NCBI GenBank assembly: GCA_944321165.1
Contig: CALUKE010000003.1
Span: 248,001 to 312,000, forward strand
Source of the DNA: an uncultured Odoribacter sp.
GTDB taxonomy: Bacteria > Bacteroidota > Bacteroidia > Bacteroidales > Marinifilaceae
Length of the DNA: 64,000 bases
Direction: 5' to 3'
Shown here: piece by piece, positions 62,256 to 64,000 of the stretch
Numbering within the stretch: the stretch's first letter is position 1
How the letters are laid out: every line of letters starts with the position of its first letter
Made by a program: the position numbers and the translations under genes
The notes under the pieces: generated by a model
Databases searched by the model: none
Seen by the model: the letters and a program-made list of their open reading frames with translations, nothing else
What the model was told of the DNA's origin: nothing

Positions 62256-63212
62256 TCAGTTTTTGGCTTTAAAAAGAATGGCTTTCTCTTCCCGGGTCAG
62301 GCTTTCGTAACCGGAACGGGAGATTTTGTCCAATATTTCATTGATCCGGTCTTGTTCGTTCTTTTTATAGGCATTGTATTCCTGATCGTTCATTTCCGAT
62401 ACTTTTTTCTTGTATTTGACTCTCAGCTTTTTTTTCTTTCGAAATAGTTTCCCTATCTGTTCAAAGAGTTGAATGAATCCCGAGGCTATGTCTATGTTCT
62501 TTTTCAATGCCAGCACGAAAAACCAGCCGAACAGAGCTCCACCCAGATGGGCAATATGGCCTCCGGCATTTCCAGAAGAGATACTCAAGAGGTCGATGAT
62601 TGCCGTAAAAATTGCCAAGTAGATCAATTTTACCGGTCCGATCAGAAAAATGTATATCTGTTGTTGGGGCAGATAAGTGCATACCGCAAAAACAATGGCC
62701 ATGACGGATGCAGAAGCACCGATAGCCCAAGAGGAAAGACGCAGCGCTGAATGCGGAAAGGGGGGGTATTGCGGATCGTTGAAGTAGGGAAAAATATTGT
62801 AGGCGGCTATGTAGAGCAGTGCGCCGAATATTCCGCCTAAAAGATAGACACCGGTCAGTTTACGCTCTGTGAAATGGTTTAGAAAGATACTGCCAAACCA
62901 GTAAAGCCACAGTACGTTGAATAACAGATGAAGGAATTCGAAGTGGGTGAACATATAAGTGAGGAGAGTCCATGGACGGCTCAACAGAGTGTCGATGTCT
63001 GCAGGTACTCCCATCCATTCCAGGGCAAAGGAATAAAATTCTGTTCCTTTGCCCAGCAACAGCATGAATACGTAAATGAGTTTTAGGAGTAAGAAAATTC
63101 CGCAATTGATATAAATCAGACGAGTCAAGGCAGATCCCTTGCGGAAAGACTGTTTGATTTTTTCCTGTAAGTTTACTGAAAAATGCCTGCCGTAATATCT
63201 GTCATACATCAT
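62256..63212 (-). CDS. Rhomboid family intramembrane serine protease with C-terminal extension
   Basis: This 318-residue rhomboid has six transmembrane helices. Catalytic Ser167 is in GASASV, and catalytic His222 is in AHLGGALFG; an HN-rich segment (THFEFLHLLFN) lies at residues 89-99. After the rhomboid fold there is a soluble C-terminal tail of about 70 residues, rich in Lys and Glu (KKKKLRVKYKKKV, MNDQEYNAYK). Rhomboids cut substrates within the membrane. It is 2 bases from a second rhomboid gene, so the pair is co-transcribed and probably paralogous. Confidence 0.94.
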   Translation of the reverse strand: MMYDRYYGRHFSVNLQEKIKQSFRKGSALTRLIYINCGIFLLLKLIYVFMLLLGKGTEFYSFALEWMGVPADIDTLLSRPWTLLTYMFTHFEFLHLLFNVLWLYWFGSIFLNHFTERKLTGVYLLGGIFGALLYIAAYNIFPYFNDPQYPPFPHSALRLSSWAIGASASVMAIVFAVCTYLPQQQIYIFLIGPVKLIYLAIFTAIIDLLSISSGNAGGHIAHLGGALFGWFFVLALKKNIDIASGFIQLFEQIGKLFRKKKKLRVKYKKKVSEMNDQEYNAYKKNEQDRINEILDKISRSGYESLTREEKAILFKAKN

Positions 63213-63214
63213 TG

Positions 63215-64000
63215 TTAATAGAATTTTTTCCGGTTTTTGTTCCAGTATTTTATCAAGATGAAACCGAATAGCATTCCTCCGAGATGGGCGAAATGAGCCA
63301 CGTTATCGCCTGCATTGTTTTGGAGACCCAGGTAAAATTCCAACAATCCGTATCCCAAAACGAAGTATTTGGCTTTGATCGGAATGGGGATGAACATGAG
63401 ATATAGTTCCGTGTTGGGGAACAGCATTCCAAAGGCCAACAATATACCGAATATGGCACCGGAGGCCCCGATCATCGGGATGTTTACTTTTAATTCCACG
63501 ATTTGTTGGAAAAGTTGTTTCCCGGCCATGATGCATTGTTGCGAATCGGGATGATTGGTCCAGTTGTCGACGACTTCCCATACCCACGGATTGGGATGAC
63601 CGAGTTGATGTTCGACAATGGAAGAAAGCAAGGCTGGTGAGGGTGCCTCTTGAAACGCATAATATTGTTCCATGAGTCGATGGATTTCAAACCAGCCTAC
63701 ACCACTGTTCAGTAAACCGGCTCCGATACCGCAAATGAAGTAATAAATCAGGAAACGCTGACTTCCCCAAACGGATTCCAAAATCCGTCCGAACATGAAT
63801 AGAGCAAACATGTTGAAGAACAAATGGCTGATTGATCCGTGCATGAACATGTGCGTGACATACTGCCAGGGTTTCCAGTAAACCGATTGTGGCAAATGCA
63901 AGCCCAGTAAATGAGCCGTGTCGATGTGTAGACGGTTGTCTATCAGCATGCTCAGGAAGTAGAGCGCGATGTTCAGTATCAACAGGGTCTTAACAGCAGG
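63215..64000 (-). CDS. Rhomboid family intramembrane serine protease, N terminus beyond window
   Basis: This is a second rhomboid, cut by the right edge. The frame is open to base 64000 and reads PAVKTLLILNIALYF at the edge, which fits the usual early region of this family, so only a few N-terminal residues are missing. The catalytic serine motif is MIGASGAIFGILLAFG, and the catalytic His is in HFAHLGGMLFGF. A region of about 45 polar residues between helices (EIHRLMEQYYAFQEAPSPALLSS onwards) is an insertion in the loop before the catalytic serine. It lies 2 bases ahead of the other rhomboid gene and probably shares its transcript. Confidence 0.92.
   Translation of the reverse strand, partial: PAVKTLLILNIALYFLSMLIDNRLHIDTAHLLGLHLPQSVYWKPWQYVTHMFMHGSISHLFFNMFALFMFGRILESVWGSQRFLIYYFICGIGAGLLNSGVGWFEIHRLMEQYYAFQEAPSPALLSSIVEHQLGHPNPWVWEVVDNWTNHPDSQQCIMAGKQLFQQIVELKVNIPMIGASGAIFGILLAFGMLFPNTELYLMFIPIPIKAKYFVLGYGLLEFYLGLQNNAGDNVAHFAHLGGMLFGFILIKYWNKNRKKFY

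Overview
This window looks like a chromosomal segment of a Bacteroidales bacterium (phylum Bacteroidota). The main signs are promoters of the Bacteroidota type (-7 TAnnTTTG with -33 TTTG), a GNAT-led arginine operon, RprX/RprY-like and PepSY/DUF4369/6-bladed-propeller families, and many SpII lipoproteins. GC content looks moderate. An Odoribacter or Butyricimonas relative is possible, but I cannot settle the genus from sequence alone. The window has no rRNA, CRISPR array, insertion sequence or obvious prophage. Coding density is high; the only stretch over 300 bases without a gene is 22089-22460.

Layout. 1-16254 is an efflux region: the end of a TolC gene, an HlyD adaptor and two ABC-2 permeases with no ATPase in view, then two paralogous tripartite RND operons (adaptor lipoprotein, RND pump, TolC) separated by a leftward small serine recombinase. 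16426-22088 (minus strand) holds a tricorn-like protease, a DUF2807 protein and glutamine synthetase. 22461-29651 is one arginine operon: GNAT, argG, argC, argD, argB, an M20 deacylase and argH. It is driven from a well-formed promoter overlaid by GCATAAATAT repeats. 29817-34308 holds a PepSY-like exported protein and a convergent sigma-54 response regulator / hybrid histidine kinase pair. 34371-36796 holds tRNA-Arg and an exbB-type energising cluster. 36925-41561 (minus strand) holds asparaginase, TatD, glutamate dehydrogenase and DprA. 41757-44565 holds aroB, aroA and tadA. 44710-47000 is an AT-rich three-gene cluster: a small secreted Cys protein, a beta-propeller lipoprotein and a third lipoprotein. 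47132-49997 holds pgk, a D-threonine-aldolase-like enzyme and a DUF486 membrane protein. 50169-52046 holds an ABC-type ATPase plus a DUF4435 protein, the two-gene architecture of the PARIS anti-phage system. 52098-57501 holds ruvB, an RprX/RprY-like two-component system, rpiB and a TlpA-type lipoprotein. 57579-64000 (minus strand) holds mutL, a small membrane protein, an LPG-synthase-type membrane protein, tRNA-Ala, an endonuclease/exonuclease/phosphatase protein and two rhomboids, the last cut by the window edge.

How the parts work together. The nitrogen theme is strong (glutamine synthetase, glutamate dehydrogenase, asparaginase, arginine operon), with the arginine and glutamine synthetase genes divergent from a shared control region. 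The envelope theme is export and signalling: three exporter sets, ExbB/ExbD, two sensor systems and rhomboids. The best candidates for novelty are the PARIS-like ATPase/DUF4435 pair with its own promoter, the AT-rich secreted-protein/propeller cluster, and the recombinase lodged between duplicated efflux operons. All family assignments rest on reading motifs; no database search was run.
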